Positions 7,090 to 16,775 of a stretch of 64,000 bases of DNA are shown here, in pieces. Under the pieces are notes generated by a model. That model worked only from the letters and a program-made list of their open reading frames with translations. It was not told where the DNA came from and made no database searches. The translations under genes were made by a program, and so were the position numbers. Source of the DNA: Bacillota bacterium (lineage in GTDB: Bacteria; Bacillota; Clostridia; Oscillospirales; Acutalibacteraceae); contig JAEZGM010000019.1 in NCBI GenBank assembly GCA_023416955.1, forward strand, positions 248,001 through 312,000, written 5' to 3'. Within the stretch, counting starts at the first letter, position 1; every line of letters starts with the position of its first letter.

Positions 7090-8310
7090 ATGCAAAATAA
7101 AGTAAAAAAAGTGGTGCTTGCTTATTCCGGCGGGCTTGACACATCCATTATTATCCCTTGGCTGAAAGAACATTACGACAACTGCGAGGTCATTGCGGTT
7201 GCGGCCGACGTCGGGCAAGGCGCGGAACTGAACGGGCTGGAGGAAAAGGCGAAGAAGACCGGCGCTTCGAAGCTCTATATCGCCGACCTCAAAAAGACCT
7301 TTGTCGAGGATTACATCTGGCCGACGCTCAAGGCGGGCGCGGTGTACGAAAACAAATATCTGCTCGGGACTTCTTTTGCCAGGCCGCTGATCGCGAAGCG
7401 CCTTGTCGAAATTGCGCAGGCCGAGGGGGCAGACGCTATTGCGCACGGCTGCACGGGCAAGGGTAATGATCAGGTGCGGTTTGAACTGGCAATCAAGGCG
7501 TTTGCGCCGAAAATGAAAATCATCGCTCCGTGGCGCGAGTGGGATATTAAATCACGTGACGAAGAAATTGATTACGCCGAAGCACACAACATTCCGCTGA
7601 ATATTACGAGGGAAACCAACTATTCCAAGGATAAGAACCTGTGGCACCTTTCCCACGAGGGGCTGGATTTGGAAGATCCCGCGAATGAGCCGCAGTACAG
7701 CAAGCCGGGTTTTCTGGAGTTGGGCGTTTCCCCGGAACAGGCGCCCGACAAGCCGACTTACATTACATTGAAGTTCGAAAAAGGCGTGCCGGTTTCGCTG
7801 GACGGGCAGAAGCTCTGCGGCGTTGATATGATTGCACAGCTGAACGAGGTCGGCGGCGCAAACGGAATCGGAATCGAGGATATTGTCGAGAATCGCCTTG
7901 TGGGTATGAAGTCCCGCGGCGTTTACGAAACCCCCGGCGGCGCAATTCTGTACCACGCGCACAACAAGCTGGAGGAAGTCTGCCTTGACAGGGATACCTA
8001 CCATTACAAGCAGGGAGTTGGCAACAAGTTTGCCGAACTGGTGTATTTTGGCCAGTGGTTCACTCCCCTGCGGGAAGCGCTTACCGCGTTTGTCGACAGC
8101 ACCCAGCAGACGGTGACCGGCGAAGTGAAGCTGAAGCTTTACAAAGGAAATATCATCGACGCGGGCGTTACTTCCCCGTATTCCCTGTATGACGAGGAAA
8201 TTGCGACCTTCAGCGAGGACGCGGTTTACAATCAGGCGGACGCCTCCGGTTTTATCAATCTTTTCGGACTGCCGATTCAGGTGCAGGCGCTGAAAAAGCA
8301 AAAGAAATAA
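7090..8310 (+). CDS. argG: Argininosuccinate synthase
   Basis: A 406-aa enzyme that joins citrulline and aspartate using ATP in the penultimate arginine step. The ATP-binding PP-loop AYSGGLDTS lies at residues 11-19. The family blocks AADVGQGAEL, AHGCTGKGNDQVRFE and ETNYSKDKNLWHLSHEG are all present. Length is normal for the family. A GGGAGG ribosome site precedes the ATG. It is the first gene of an arg operon with an ARG-box-like site and consensus promoter. A GC-rich hairpin separates it from argH. Confidence 0.97.
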   Translation: MQNKVKKVVLAYSGGLDTSIIIPWLKEHYDNCEVIAVAADVGQGAELNGLEEKAKKTGASKLYIADLKKTFVEDYIWPTLKAGAVYENKYLLGTSFARPLIAKRLVEIAQAEGADAIAHGCTGKGNDQVRFELAIKAFAPKMKIIAPWREWDIKSRDEEIDYAEAHNIPLNITRETNYSKDKNLWHLSHEGLDLEDPANEPQYSKPGFLELGVSPEQAPDKPTYITLKFEKGVPVSLDGQKLCGVDMIAQLNEVGGANGIGIEDIVENRLVGMKSRGVYETPGGAILYHAHNKLEEVCLDRDTYHYKQGVGNKFAELVYFGQWFTPLREALTAFVDSTQQTVTGEVKLKLYKGNIIDAGVTSPYSLYDEEIATFSEDAVYNQADASGFINLFGLPIQVQALKKQKK

Positions 8311-8318
8311 TCGGAATT

Positions 8319-8345
8319 GCCGTTCCGGGTACGCGCCCGGAACGG
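8319..8345 (+). other. GC-rich hairpin in the argG-argH spacer
   Basis: GCCGTTCCGGG (8319-8329) pairs perfectly with CCCGGAACGGC (8335-8345) across six bases. No T-run follows, so it is more likely an mRNA-stabilising or processing hairpin than a full terminator. Confidence 0.6.
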
Positions 8346-8382
8346 CGCGTTTATCCCTGAAACTGGAAAGGAGCATGGCCGC

Positions 8383-9762
8383 ATGAAGCTATGGGAAGGC
8401 CGTTTCCACAAGGAACTCGATCAGAAAACCAACGATTTTAATTCCTCCATCTCGTTTGACCAGCGAATGGTTCGGGAGGATATAGAGGGCAGTATTGCCC
8501 ACGCGGCCATGCTGGGCAGCTGTGGTGTGCTCGAAAAGAGCGAAGCCGAAAGCATTTGCACGGAGCTGAAAAGCATACTTGCCGAAGTGGAAAGCGGTGC
8601 GCTCCCGATTGACCCCCAGGCGGAGGATATTCACACCTTTGTGGAAGGGGAGCTGACCGCGCGGCTGGGGGACGCGGGAAAACGGCTGCACACCGCGCGC
8701 AGCCGGAACGATCAGGTGGCGGTAGATATCCGACTTTACCTGAAAAAGCAGTGCGATGCTCTGGCCGCGCAGATTCAGGAACTGATTGCTGTACTGTGCC
8801 GCAAGGCGCTGCAGTACAAGGACACGGTCATGTCGGGCTATACCCACATGCAGCGTGCACAGCCGGTTACGTTCGGGCATCACCTTCTGGCTTATGCCGA
8901 AATGCTTCAGCGCGACCTTTCCCGGCTTGCGGATACAAAAAAACGCATGGACGTTTGCCCGCTCGGCTCCGGCGCGCTGGCGGGAACAACCTATCCGCTT
9001 GACCGCGAGCTGACAGCTTCCCTGCTGGGCTTTGCCGAAGCGGGCAGCAACAGCCTGGACGGCGTTTCTGACCGCGACTTCTGTATGGAGCTTGCGTCCG
9101 ACATCGCGATTGCCATGGTGCATCTTTCCCGCTTTTCGGAAGAAATCATTCTGTGGTGCTCGTGGGAGTTTAAATTCATTGAGCTCGACGACGCGTTTTC
9201 CACCGGCTCCAGCATTATGCCGCAGAAAAAGAACCCCGATATCGCCGAGCTGGTGCGCGGCAAAAGCGGGCGTGTAATCGGTGATTTGACCGCGCTCCTG
9301 ACAATGATGAAGGGGCTTCCGCTTGCGTACAACAAAGATATGCAGGAGGATAAGGAAGCTATTTTCGATGCGGCGGATACGCTGCAAATGTGCCTGACCG
9401 CGTTCATCCCGATGGTCGATACGATGAAGGTACTGCCGCAGAATATGCGCAAAGCAGCGGCGGGCGGTTTCATCAACGCCACGGACTGCGCGGATTATCT
9501 GGTAGGCAAGGGTCTGCCGTTCCGCGATGCTTATAAAGTGACCGGCGAGCTGGTCGCGGAGTGCATTGAAAGCGGTCTGACGCTCGAAACGCTGCCGCTT
9601 GAAGTATACCGGAAATACGACGCGCGGTTCGAACAGGATATTTACGAAGCGATTTCACTGGAAACCTGCGTCAACGGGCGCTGTGTAAAGGGCGGCCCCG
9701 CGCCGCAAAATGTGGAGGCGCAGGCGCACCGGATTTTGGAACAGCTGGGGGTACAGGAATGA
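8383..9762 (+). CDS. argH: Argininosuccinate lyase
   Basis: A 459-aa fumarase/aspartase-superfamily enzyme cleaving argininosuccinate to arginine and fumarate. The signature GSSIMPQKKN is at residues 275-284, and TARSRNDQVAVD and SGYTHMQRAQPVTFGHH form the other active-site blocks. The frame is open from 8317, but ATG 8383 is the start, with AAAGGAG eight bases before it and the conserved MKLWEGRF N-terminus. The stop overlaps argC. Confidence 0.97.
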   Translation: MKLWEGRFHKELDQKTNDFNSSISFDQRMVREDIEGSIAHAAMLGSCGVLEKSEAESICTELKSILAEVESGALPIDPQAEDIHTFVEGELTARLGDAGKRLHTARSRNDQVAVDIRLYLKKQCDALAAQIQELIAVLCRKALQYKDTVMSGYTHMQRAQPVTFGHHLLAYAEMLQRDLSRLADTKKRMDVCPLGSGALAGTTYPLDRELTASLLGFAEAGSNSLDGVSDRDFCMELASDIAIAMVHLSRFSEEIILWCSWEFKFIELDDAFSTGSSIMPQKKNPDIAELVRGKSGRVIGDLTALLTMMKGLPLAYNKDMQEDKEAIFDAADTLQMCLTAFIPMVDTMKVLPQNMRKAAAGGFINATDCADYLVGKGLPFRDAYKVTGELVAECIESGLTLETLPLEVYRKYDARFEQDIYEAISLETCVNGRCVKGGPAPQNVEAQAHRILEQLGVQE

Positions 9763-10793
9763 TCAAGGCGGGAATTGTGGGCGCGACCGGCTACGCCGGC
9801 GCGGAACTGGTAAGGCTATTGAGCGGACACCCACAGGCCGAGGTTGCGGCGGTCAGCTCCGTCAGCTTTGAAGGAAAGGCGCTTTCCGAAGTGTACCCGG
9901 CTTTTTTTCGTTGCTGTGACCAGATTTGCGGTACGCAGGACGAAGCCGTTGCGAAGTCGGATGTTATTTTCGCGGCGCTGCCCCACGGGCTTTCTCAGGA
10001 ACTGGCGGCGCAGTGCGCAGCGGCGGGCAAGGTGTTTATCGACCTCGGCGCGGACTTCCGGCTTGAAAACGAAGCGGATTACAAAGAGTGGTACGGCGGA
10101 AGCTTTTTGTACCCCGAGCTGCATCAATCCGCCGTTTACGCGCTGCCGGAGCTGTTCCGTGAACAGATTAAGGGGAAGAGAATCATTGCCAACCCCGGCT
10201 GCTACACAACGGCGGTGCCGCTCGCGCTGGCGCCGGCGCTGAAAAGCGGGCTGATTGAAAAGGACGGCATCATTGCCGACTGCAAAAGCGGCGTGACGGG
10301 CGCGGGGCGAAAGCCCGCGCAGAACACGCACTACCCCGAACTCAACGAGGGGCTGAACGCATACAAAGTGGCAAGCCACCGCCATACGCCGGAAATGGAG
10401 CAGAGCCTTTCCCATGTGGCGGGCGAGCCGGTCAAGCTGACCTTTGTCCCGCACCTGCTCCCGGTGAACCGGGGAATTTTGGCGACCTGCTACGCAAAGC
10501 TGAAACCCGGCGTGACGCCGGAGCAGTTGGAGCAAGCGTACCATACGGAGTATGACGATGAATTCTTTATCCGTCTGCTGCCGCGCGGCACGGAAGCGGA
10601 CATCAAGAATGTGCGGTACTCGAATTTCTGCGATATTTCTTTGCATGCGGATTCCCGCACCGGCACGCTGATCGCGATTTCCGCGATTGACAACATGGTG
10701 AAGGGCGCGGCGGGGCAGGCAATCCAGAATATGAACCTCGCGTTCGGAATAGAAGAAACCACAGGCCTGCGTTTGATTCCTCCCGCGTTTTAG
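9759..10793 (+). CDS. argC: N-acetyl-gamma-glutamyl-phosphate reductase
   Basis: A 344-aa NADPH-dependent reductase making N-acetylglutamate semialdehyde. It has the N-terminal Rossmann motif GATGYAGAELVRLL, the catalytic cysteine C148 in NPGCYTTA, and the HRHTPEMEQ segment of the active site. The start overlaps the argH stop as ATGA. It precedes argJ by 36 bases. Its substrate comes from ArgB, encoded two genes downstream. Confidence 0.97.
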   Translation: MIKAGIVGATGYAGAELVRLLSGHPQAEVAAVSSVSFEGKALSEVYPAFFRCCDQICGTQDEAVAKSDVIFAALPHGLSQELAAQCAAAGKVFIDLGADFRLENEADYKEWYGGSFLYPELHQSAVYALPELFREQIKGKRIIANPGCYTTAVPLALAPALKSGLIEKDGIIADCKSGVTGAGRKPAQNTHYPELNEGLNAYKVASHRHTPEMEQSLSHVAGEPVKLTFVPHLLPVNRGILATCYAKLKPGVTPEQLEQAYHTEYDDEFFIRLLPRGTEADIKNVRYSNFCDISLHADSRTGTLIAISAIDNMVKGAAGQAIQNMNLAFGIEETTGLRLIPPAF

Positions 10794-10829
10794 TAGTTTT
10801 CCACATGATCTGAATCTGGGGTGATAATT

Positions 10830-12044
10830 ATGAACTATATTGATGGCGGCGTGACCGCGCCGAAAGGCTTTACCGCGTCCGGCGTGTACTGCGGTATTCG
10901 CAAAAATCCGTCAAAGTCGGATTTGGCGCTTATTTTTTCGGAAGTGCCCTGTTCCGCGGCGGCGGTTTACACACAGAATCTGGTGAAAGGCGCGCCGATT
11001 CTAGTAACAAAGAAGCATATCGCCGACGGAAAGGCGCGTGCGGTGCTCTGCAACAGCGGCAATGCGAACACCTGTAACGCAGACGGCGAGCAGAAGGCAC
11101 AGCTGATGTGTGAGCTTGCCGCGAAGGAACTCGGTATTGCGCCGGAGGACATAATCGTCGCTTCCACGGGGGTCATCGGTCAGGTGCTGCCGATTGAGCC
11201 GATTCAAAGCGGAATGCCCGCCCTGGTGGGAGCGCTCTCGCCGGACGGTTCCGAAAGCGCGGCAAAAGCGATTATGACGACGGACACCGAAGTGAAAAAT
11301 CTGTGCGTGGAAATTTCAGTCGGCGGCAAGCCGGTGCGCATCGGCGGAATCGCGAAAGGTTCCGGCATGATTCACCCGAACATGGCGACAATGCTTTGCT
11401 TTCTGACAACAGACGCGGCAATTTCGCCCGCCGTGCTGGATTCCGCACTGCGCGAGGCGGTGAACGTCAGCTTTAATATGGTCAGTGTGGACGGCGACAC
11501 CTCCACCAACGACATGACTTCGATTCTGGCCTCCGGCCTTGCCGGAAACGCGGAAATTCAGATAAAAACGCCGGAATACGCGGAATTTACCGCGGCGCTG
11601 ACGGCGCTTTGCACCGCGCTGGCAAAAAAAATTGCGAAGGACGGCGAGGGCGCGACAAAGCTGCTGATCTGTAACGTGAGCGGCGCGAAAAGCGAGAAAG
11701 ACGCGCGCGCGGCTGCAAAGGGCGTGATTTGCTCCAGCCTGTTCAAAGCCGCGATGTTCGGCGCGGACGCGAACTGGGGCAGGGTACTTTGTGCCATCGG
11801 CTACAGCGGGGCGGATACGGACATCAACGCAGTGGACGTTGCGTTTTCCTCTTCCACCGGTTCCATCGCCGTCTGCCAAAACGGCGCGGGAATAAACTTT
11901 GACGAGGATACGGCGAAGCGGATTTTAACACAGGACGAAATTACAGTGGAAATTACGCTGCATGACGGTAATTACAGTGCGACCGCGTTCGGCTGTGACC
12001 TGACATATGACTATGTAAGAATTAACGGGGACTACAGAAGCTAG
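10830..12044 (+). CDS. argJ: Bifunctional glutamate N-acetyltransferase / ornithine acetyltransferase
   Basis: A 404-aa self-cleaving N-terminal-nucleophile enzyme that recycles the acetyl group from acetylornithine to glutamate, and in bifunctional forms also uses acetyl-CoA. The precursor cleaves before the nucleophile Thr187 in NMATMLCF, preceded by the typical KGSGMIHP. Translation could begin at GTG 10821, but ATG 10830 is preferred because GGGGTGAT serves as its ribosome site. The operon has no argA or argE, consistent with the cyclic pathway. Confidence 0.95.
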   Translation: MNYIDGGVTAPKGFTASGVYCGIRKNPSKSDLALIFSEVPCSAAAVYTQNLVKGAPILVTKKHIADGKARAVLCNSGNANTCNADGEQKAQLMCELAAKELGIAPEDIIVASTGVIGQVLPIEPIQSGMPALVGALSPDGSESAAKAIMTTDTEVKNLCVEISVGGKPVRIGGIAKGSGMIHPNMATMLCFLTTDAAISPAVLDSALREAVNVSFNMVSVDGDTSTNDMTSILASGLAGNAEIQIKTPEYAEFTAALTALCTALAKKIAKDGEGATKLLICNVSGAKSEKDARAAAKGVICSSLFKAAMFGADANWGRVLCAIGYSGADTDINAVDVAFSSSTGSIAVCQNGAGINFDEDTAKRILTQDEITVEITLHDGNYSATAFGCDLTYDYVRINGDYRS

Positions 12045-12067
12045 CGATGAACCTTGGGAGTGAAGCA

Positions 12068-12925
12068 ATGAATATCAGCAACAGCGACAGAGCGAAAGTG
12101 CTGGTGCAGGCTCTGCCTTATATTCAAAAATACGCCGGTAAAACCATTGTGGTGAAATACGGCGGAAACGCAATGGTGAATGAAGACCTGAAAGACGCGG
12201 TGATGAGCGACATCGTTCTGATGCAGCTTGTCGGCATCAACGTGGTGCTTGTGCACGGCGGCGGGCCGGAAATCAGCGATATGCTGAAAAAAATCGGCAA
12301 GGAAAGCCGCTTTGTCAACGGGCTGCGCGTAACGGACGCGGAAACGATGGAAATTGTGCAGATGGTGCTTGCCGGAAAGGTTAACAAGGACCTGGTTCAG
12401 CTTCTGGAGCGGCACAGCGGGCGCGCGGTCGGGTTCTGCGGGCTTGACGGCGGGATGCTGCGGGCGGAAAAGCTGATTTCGGGCGAAGACCTCGGTTATG
12501 TGGGCGAAATAACCGAGGTCAGCACCAAAATTATTTCCGACGCAACTTCAAACGGATATATCCCGATTGTCGCGACCATCGCGGGCGGGGCCAACGGTGA
12601 AGTCTATAATGTAAACGCCGATATTGCCGCCTCCCGTATTGCCGCCGAGCTGGGCGCGGAAAAGCTGATTTTAATGACGGACGTGCGCGGACTTCTGCAC
12701 GACAAGGACGATGAGGATTCCATGATCCCCGTGGTCAATGTCAGCGACGTTCCGAAGCTGCAAAATCAGGGAATCATCGGCGGCGGCATGATTCCGAAAA
12801 TCAATTGCTGTGTGGACGCGGTTCGCCGCGGTGTGGGCAGGGCGCATATCATCGACGGGCGCACACCGCATTCCATTTTAATTGAATTGTTTACCGATGA
12901 GGGCATTGGGACGATGCTGTACTGA
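12068..12925 (+). CDS. argB: Acetylglutamate kinase
   Basis: A 285-aa amino-acid-kinase-fold enzyme phosphorylating N-acetylglutamate, normally the arginine-sensitive step. Visible motifs are VVKYGGNAMVN at the N-terminus, VHGGGPEIS for substrate binding, and GGMIPKINCCVDAV near the C-terminus. An in-frame ATG occurs at 12047, but 12068 has GGGAG at good spacing and yields the usual N-terminal length. An arginine-responsive N-terminal helix (SDRAKVLVQALPYIQKYAGKT) is present, suggesting feedback inhibition. Confidence 0.96.
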   Translation: MNISNSDRAKVLVQALPYIQKYAGKTIVVKYGGNAMVNEDLKDAVMSDIVLMQLVGINVVLVHGGGPEISDMLKKIGKESRFVNGLRVTDAETMEIVQMVLAGKVNKDLVQLLERHSGRAVGFCGLDGGMLRAEKLISGEDLGYVGEITEVSTKIISDATSNGYIPIVATIAGGANGEVYNVNADIAASRIAAELGAEKLILMTDVRGLLHDKDDEDSMIPVVNVSDVPKLQNQGIIGGGMIPKINCCVDAVRRGVGRAHIIDGRTPHSILIELFTDEGIGTMLY

Positions 12926-12940
12926 AACGGGGGTTCGGTT

Positions 12941-14110
12941 ATGTCATTTGAAACAATCAAAAAGCAGGATCATGAAAATATGATGCATACCTACGGGCGG
13001 TTTGACGTTGCGCTGGTGTCCGGCCACGGTGCCACGGCTCTGGATTGCGACGGCAGGGAATACATTGATTTTACCAGCGGAATCGGTGTGAATTCGCTGG
13101 GCTACAGTGACCCTGTGTGGGTGAGCGCCGTCGCGGAGCAGGCGGCGAAGCTTCAGCATACGTCGAACCTGTTTTATCAGCCGGTGCAGACGAAGCTTGC
13201 GGAAACGCTTTGCAAACTGACCGGGTTTTCCAAAGTGTTTTTCGGCAATTCCGGCGCGGAGGCCAACGAATGTGCCATCAAGCTGGCGCGTAAATACGGA
13301 ATGGACTCCTACGGCGGGCAGCACAGTGAGATTGTTACGCTGAAAAACTCCTTTCACGGCCGCACCGTAACCACGCTTGCGGCGACGGGGCAGGATGAGT
13401 TCCACCGGAATTTTGTTCCGCTGACGCAGGGCTTTTCGTACGCGGAGCCGAATATGGAAAGTGTAACGGAGAAAATCAGCGACAAAACCTGCGCGGTAAT
13501 GATTGAGCTGATTCAGGGTGAGGGCGGCGTGCTTGCGCTTGACCGCGAATTTGTAAAGCAGCTGGCGGCTCTGTGCAAGGAACGCGATATTCTGCTGATT
13601 GTTGATGAAGTACAGACCGGGGTAGGGCGCACCGGCGCGCTGTACTGCTACCGGAATTACGGTATTGTACCCGACGTGGTAACAACGGCGAAAGGCCTTG
13701 GGGGCGGCCTCCCCATCGGTGCGTGCCTGTGCAGTGAACGCCTTGCCGATGTAATGGGTACGGGAATGCACGGCTCCACCTTCGGCGGAAATCCGGTCGT
13801 CTGTGCCGGTGCGCAGGCCGTACTTGACCGTGTGGGTGACGTTTCGTTTTTAACCGAGGTGCAGGAAAAGGGAAAGCTCCTCGCCGACCGTTTACGAGGA
13901 ATGAAAGGTGTCGAAGAGGTTCGCGGTATGGGACTGATGCTGGGCGCAAAGCCGAAAAGCGGTAATGTAAAAGAGCTTGCCGCCCGCTGTGTGGAAAGCG
14001 GTCTGCTTGTTTTAACCGCGAAAGACGCTCTTCGGTTCCTTCCTCCGCTGGTTATCAGCACCGGAGAACTGGAAAAAGGAATTACGATTTTGGAATCCGT
14101 GCTGAATTAG
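12941..14110 (+). CDS. argD: Acetylornithine aminotransferase
   Basis: A 389-aa class III PLP-dependent aminotransferase converting N-acetylglutamate semialdehyde to N-acetylornithine. The PLP lysine is K251 in TTAKGLGGGLPIG. DEVQTGVGRTG carries the cofactor-binding Asp, and FGNSGAEANECAIKLAR the phosphate-binding loop. GGGGG lies before the ATG. It is 15 bases after argB, within the operon. Confidence 0.96.
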   Translation: MSFETIKKQDHENMMHTYGRFDVALVSGHGATALDCDGREYIDFTSGIGVNSLGYSDPVWVSAVAEQAAKLQHTSNLFYQPVQTKLAETLCKLTGFSKVFFGNSGAEANECAIKLARKYGMDSYGGQHSEIVTLKNSFHGRTVTTLAATGQDEFHRNFVPLTQGFSYAEPNMESVTEKISDKTCAVMIELIQGEGGVLALDREFVKQLAALCKERDILLIVDEVQTGVGRTGALYCYRNYGIVPDVVTTAKGLGGGLPIGACLCSERLADVMGTGMHGSTFGGNPVVCAGAQAVLDRVGDVSFLTEVQEKGKLLADRLRGMKGVEEVRGMGLMLGAKPKSGNVKELAARCVESGLLVLTAKDALRFLPPLVISTGELEKGITILESVLN

Positions 14111-14155
14111 CTCAAATAATCAAGAGGCGATTTTTTTATTATATAGGAGGTTTTT

Positions 14156-15064
14156 ATGAAACATCTGCTGAAAATGCTTGACCTTACCAATCAGGATATT
14201 ACGGAGGTTTTAAATCTTGCCGACCAGCTGAAATACGAGCAGAAGCATGGGATTGAACACCGCGTTCTGGCAGGAAAAACGCTGGGCATGATTTTTGAAA
14301 AGGCGTCTACCAGAACGCGCGTATCCTTTGAAGTGGGGATGTACCAGCTCGGCGGACTGCCGATTTTTCTTTCCTCCAGCGACCTGCAAATCGGGCGCGG
14401 CGAACCGGTGGAGGACACCGCCCGTGTGCTTTCCCGCTACCTTGACGGCATTATGATCCGCACCTACAAGCAGTCGGAAGTGGAGGCACTGGCGCAGAAC
14501 GGCAGTATTCCGATCATCAACGGGCTGACGGATTTTGCACACCCCTGTCAGGTATTGGCCGACCTGATGACAATCCGCGAATACAAGGGAAGCCTTGACG
14601 GGCTGAAAATGTGCTTCATCGGTGACGGCAACAACATGATGAACTCCCTGATTGTCGGCGGGCTGAAGATGAAGATGGAAGTCGCGGTGGCCTGTCCGTC
14701 CGACTATAAGCCGAATGCCGCGGTGCTTGATTTTGCTGTGGCGCACCCCGCGTTCAGCATGTCGACTGACCCAATGGAGGCTGCGAAGGGCGCCGACGTG
14801 GTCATTACGGATGTGTGGGCCTCCATGGGGCAGGAGGAAGAAGCACAGAAACGGCGGGATGCCTTTAAGGGCTTCCAGGTAAACAAAGAACTGCTCACAG
14901 CGGCAAAACCGGACGCGATGGTGCTGCACTGCCTGCCGGCGCACCGCGGGGAGGAAATTTCCGCGGAGGTATTGGAACAGCACGCCGCCGAAATTTTTGA
15001 TGAGGCGGAAAACCGCCTGCACGCGCAGAAAGCCGTACTGGTAAAACTGCTGGGCAAGAAATAA
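14156..15064 (+). CDS. argF: Ornithine carbamoyltransferase
   Basis: A 302-aa enzyme forming citrulline from ornithine and carbamoyl phosphate. The carbamoyl-phosphate loop STRTR is at 51-55. HPCQVLADL and the ornithine-binding HCLPAHRG are present. TATAGGAGG gives an excellent ribosome site. It is the last arg gene, and the terminator at 15080-15135 closes the operon. Carbamoyl-phosphate synthase genes are not in the window. Confidence 0.97.
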   Translation: MKHLLKMLDLTNQDITEVLNLADQLKYEQKHGIEHRVLAGKTLGMIFEKASTRTRVSFEVGMYQLGGLPIFLSSSDLQIGRGEPVEDTARVLSRYLDGIMIRTYKQSEVEALAQNGSIPIINGLTDFAHPCQVLADLMTIREYKGSLDGLKMCFIGDGNNMMNSLIVGGLKMKMEVAVACPSDYKPNAAVLDFAVAHPAFSMSTDPMEAAKGADVVITDVWASMGQEEEAQKRRDAFKGFQVNKELLTAAKPDAMVLHCLPAHRGEEISAEVLEQHAAEIFDEAENRLHAQKAVLVKLLGKK

Positions 15065-15079
15065 CTTTTATATAGAATG

Positions 15080-15135
15080 ACAAACAGCCATTTGCTCCGT
15101 GCCGTTTGGCGGTGAGCAGATGGCTGTTTTTTGTG
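15080..15135. terminator. Bidirectional terminator between argF and ypeB
   Basis: An 18-bp near-perfect stem (ACAAACAGCCATTTGCTC with GAGCAGATGGCTGTTTTTTGT) around a short loop, with T-rich flanks on the plus side. The flanking genes converge, so it may serve both. Confidence 0.85.
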
Positions 15136-15167
15136 TATTGGTATTTTAGAGGCAATAGCAACGGAGA

Positions 15168-16442
15168 TTACCGGGTTAAGATACCGTTGTCGGAGAATTG
15201 AAGAATTAAAATCTGTTCTTCGTATCCCGTACTTGCGTTGATATAGACCAGAACGCGGTCTTTGTTCTGACCCGTGCACTCGAATTCGTAGCACAACACT
15301 TCGTTCATCCCGGGAGTCGGAATAAGTGCCAGTGCGCTTTTTTCCACCTTCAGCCGGGAGCTTACCGATTTTTGTGCCTGTGCCGCGGTCAGCTTTGCGG
15401 TCAGCTTCCGGTCGGTATGGTTCATGATATAGCCGACGGAATCAAAACCGACAATCTCGCCGTTGTCGAGTGCGACCTTAACCTTGACCAAATCGGGGTA
15501 GCAAATGACGCCACTCTGCGTATAAGCGTAGTTAATGACGCACGCGCCGTCGGTAATGACGTAGTAGCTTTCCTTCATATTTTTGATGTTCCGCGAATCA
15601 AGGAACTTTCGCGCGATTCCGGAGGCATCCTTGTAAGACAGATTTTCTGCGGTAATGTCACGCGAATTCTGCATGACGGAAACATAGCCGCCCTGTTTCG
15701 TTACGGACATATTTACTTTGCCGTCCGTGTTTGTAAAGTTGAAAGTGGGCATATTACCGTTGGTATCCTGTGTGTGTTTCAGTTGATCCTGTTTTACTCC
15801 TAAAAACTGAGCCGCGATGGTCTGTGCGTTTCCCTGTGCGATTTCAGCTTTTCCCTGTGTCCATTTCGGCTTTTTTTGCAGAATATGGTCTGAAAACGGT
15901 CCGTCATAAATGAGTGTGGGAAAATCCGTAAAGTCATTGGCCGTTTTGTTCAGCGCACTGGTGTATCCCGTCGATTCAATGTTGGGTTTTACACTGCGCA
16001 GATCAACCTGAAGCGTTTTGGCGTACTGCTCGAGATTCTGCATCGTTTTATATTCGTCGTCCGTGATTTTCTGCCCGGCTGAAACCTTATTGGAAAGCGT
16101 CATGGCAAAGTCGCCGACCTGCGTGATAAATTTGCTGACCTTGTCCATGGAATTATCGCTGATTGGCAGCGCGGCGACGGAGGCTTTAGCCAGACTCGTT
16201 TCCCGCATCAGCTTTGCGGCGAGCCCGTTCTGCTGTGTTGCGGTGTTCGCATAAGCCGCTTTATTCAGTGTGGTGCCAATGTTTTCCACCGTACCGCTCA
16301 GGTCGTTCATTGCGTGCTGATAGTTTTGATTTAAATACATACGGTACCGGTTTGAAGATTGATAGTTATTGATTGCCACGCCGCCTAAAGTCACTATAAC
16401 CGCCGCGACAAGCACAATGGTAATTACTCTTTTTTTATTCAT
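15168..16442 (-). CDS. ypeB: Spore germination protein YpeB
   Basis: A 424-aa YpeB: an N-terminal membrane anchor (about 5-25), a long helical region with NYQHAMNDLSGTVENIGTTLNKA, and C-terminal PepSY-like repeats. In Bacillus, YpeB is needed to bring the cortex-lytic enzyme SleB into the spore. Here no sleB flanks it, and the neighbours are an arginine operon and a GGDEF/EAL gene. GGGGTGA lies before the ATG. The gene implies a spore-forming host. Confidence 0.92.
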   Translation of the reverse strand: MNKKRVITIVLVAAVIVTLGGVAINNYQSSNRYRMYLNQNYQHAMNDLSGTVENIGTTLNKAAYANTATQQNGLAAKLMRETSLAKASVAALPISDNSMDKVSKFITQVGDFAMTLSNKVSAGQKITDDEYKTMQNLEQYAKTLQVDLRSVKPNIESTGYTSALNKTANDFTDFPTLIYDGPFSDHILQKKPKWTQGKAEIAQGNAQTIAAQFLGVKQDQLKHTQDTNGNMPTFNFTNTDGKVNMSVTKQGGYVSVMQNSRDITAENLSYKDASGIARKFLDSRNIKNMKESYYVITDGACVINYAYTQSGVICYPDLVKVKVALDNGEIVGFDSVGYIMNHTDRKLTAKLTAAQAQKSVSSRLKVEKSALALIPTPGMNEVLCYEFECTGQNKDRVLVYINASTGYEEQILILQFSDNGILTR

Positions 16443-16775
16443 GATCAGTCACCCCATGTGGATATTCTTAGCTCTGATTCCATGTTTATACATGAGAAGC
16501 TAGGTCGCCGGTCATAAATTCTTGCCGTGCTTGGAACTGCATTTTGCTAAAACAGTTAATTCTTGAATCGAAAATTTTCGATTTTTCGCCTTTTGCGGCA
16601 GAGCATGACTCAGTGTTTATCAGGTTTACCAAAAAACGAATCCGTACTTTGTAAACGCAGCCAAATCTTAAGTTTTCTATATACTTGAATGGTTCGATAT
16701 GGTATGATTAATTTACATATTTTTCATAATTTAATTAGAATACGGCATATTACAACAAAATTTAGGGTGGGTGAT
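16443..16775. other. Divergent intergenic region, ypeB / GGDEF-EAL gene
   Basis: A 333-base AT-rich spacer holding the promoters of both divergent genes. The only clear structure is the perfect 16-bp palindrome ATCGAAAATTTTCGAT at 16567-16582, a possible operator. I could not assign convincing -35/-10 elements. Confidence 0.5.
16567..16582. promoter_or_regulatory. Perfect 16-bp palindrome, possible operator
   Basis: ATCGAAAATTTTCGAT reads the same on both strands with no central gap. It lies between two divergent genes. It does not match the Firmicutes LexA or ArgR boxes. The regulator is unknown. Confidence 0.4.
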
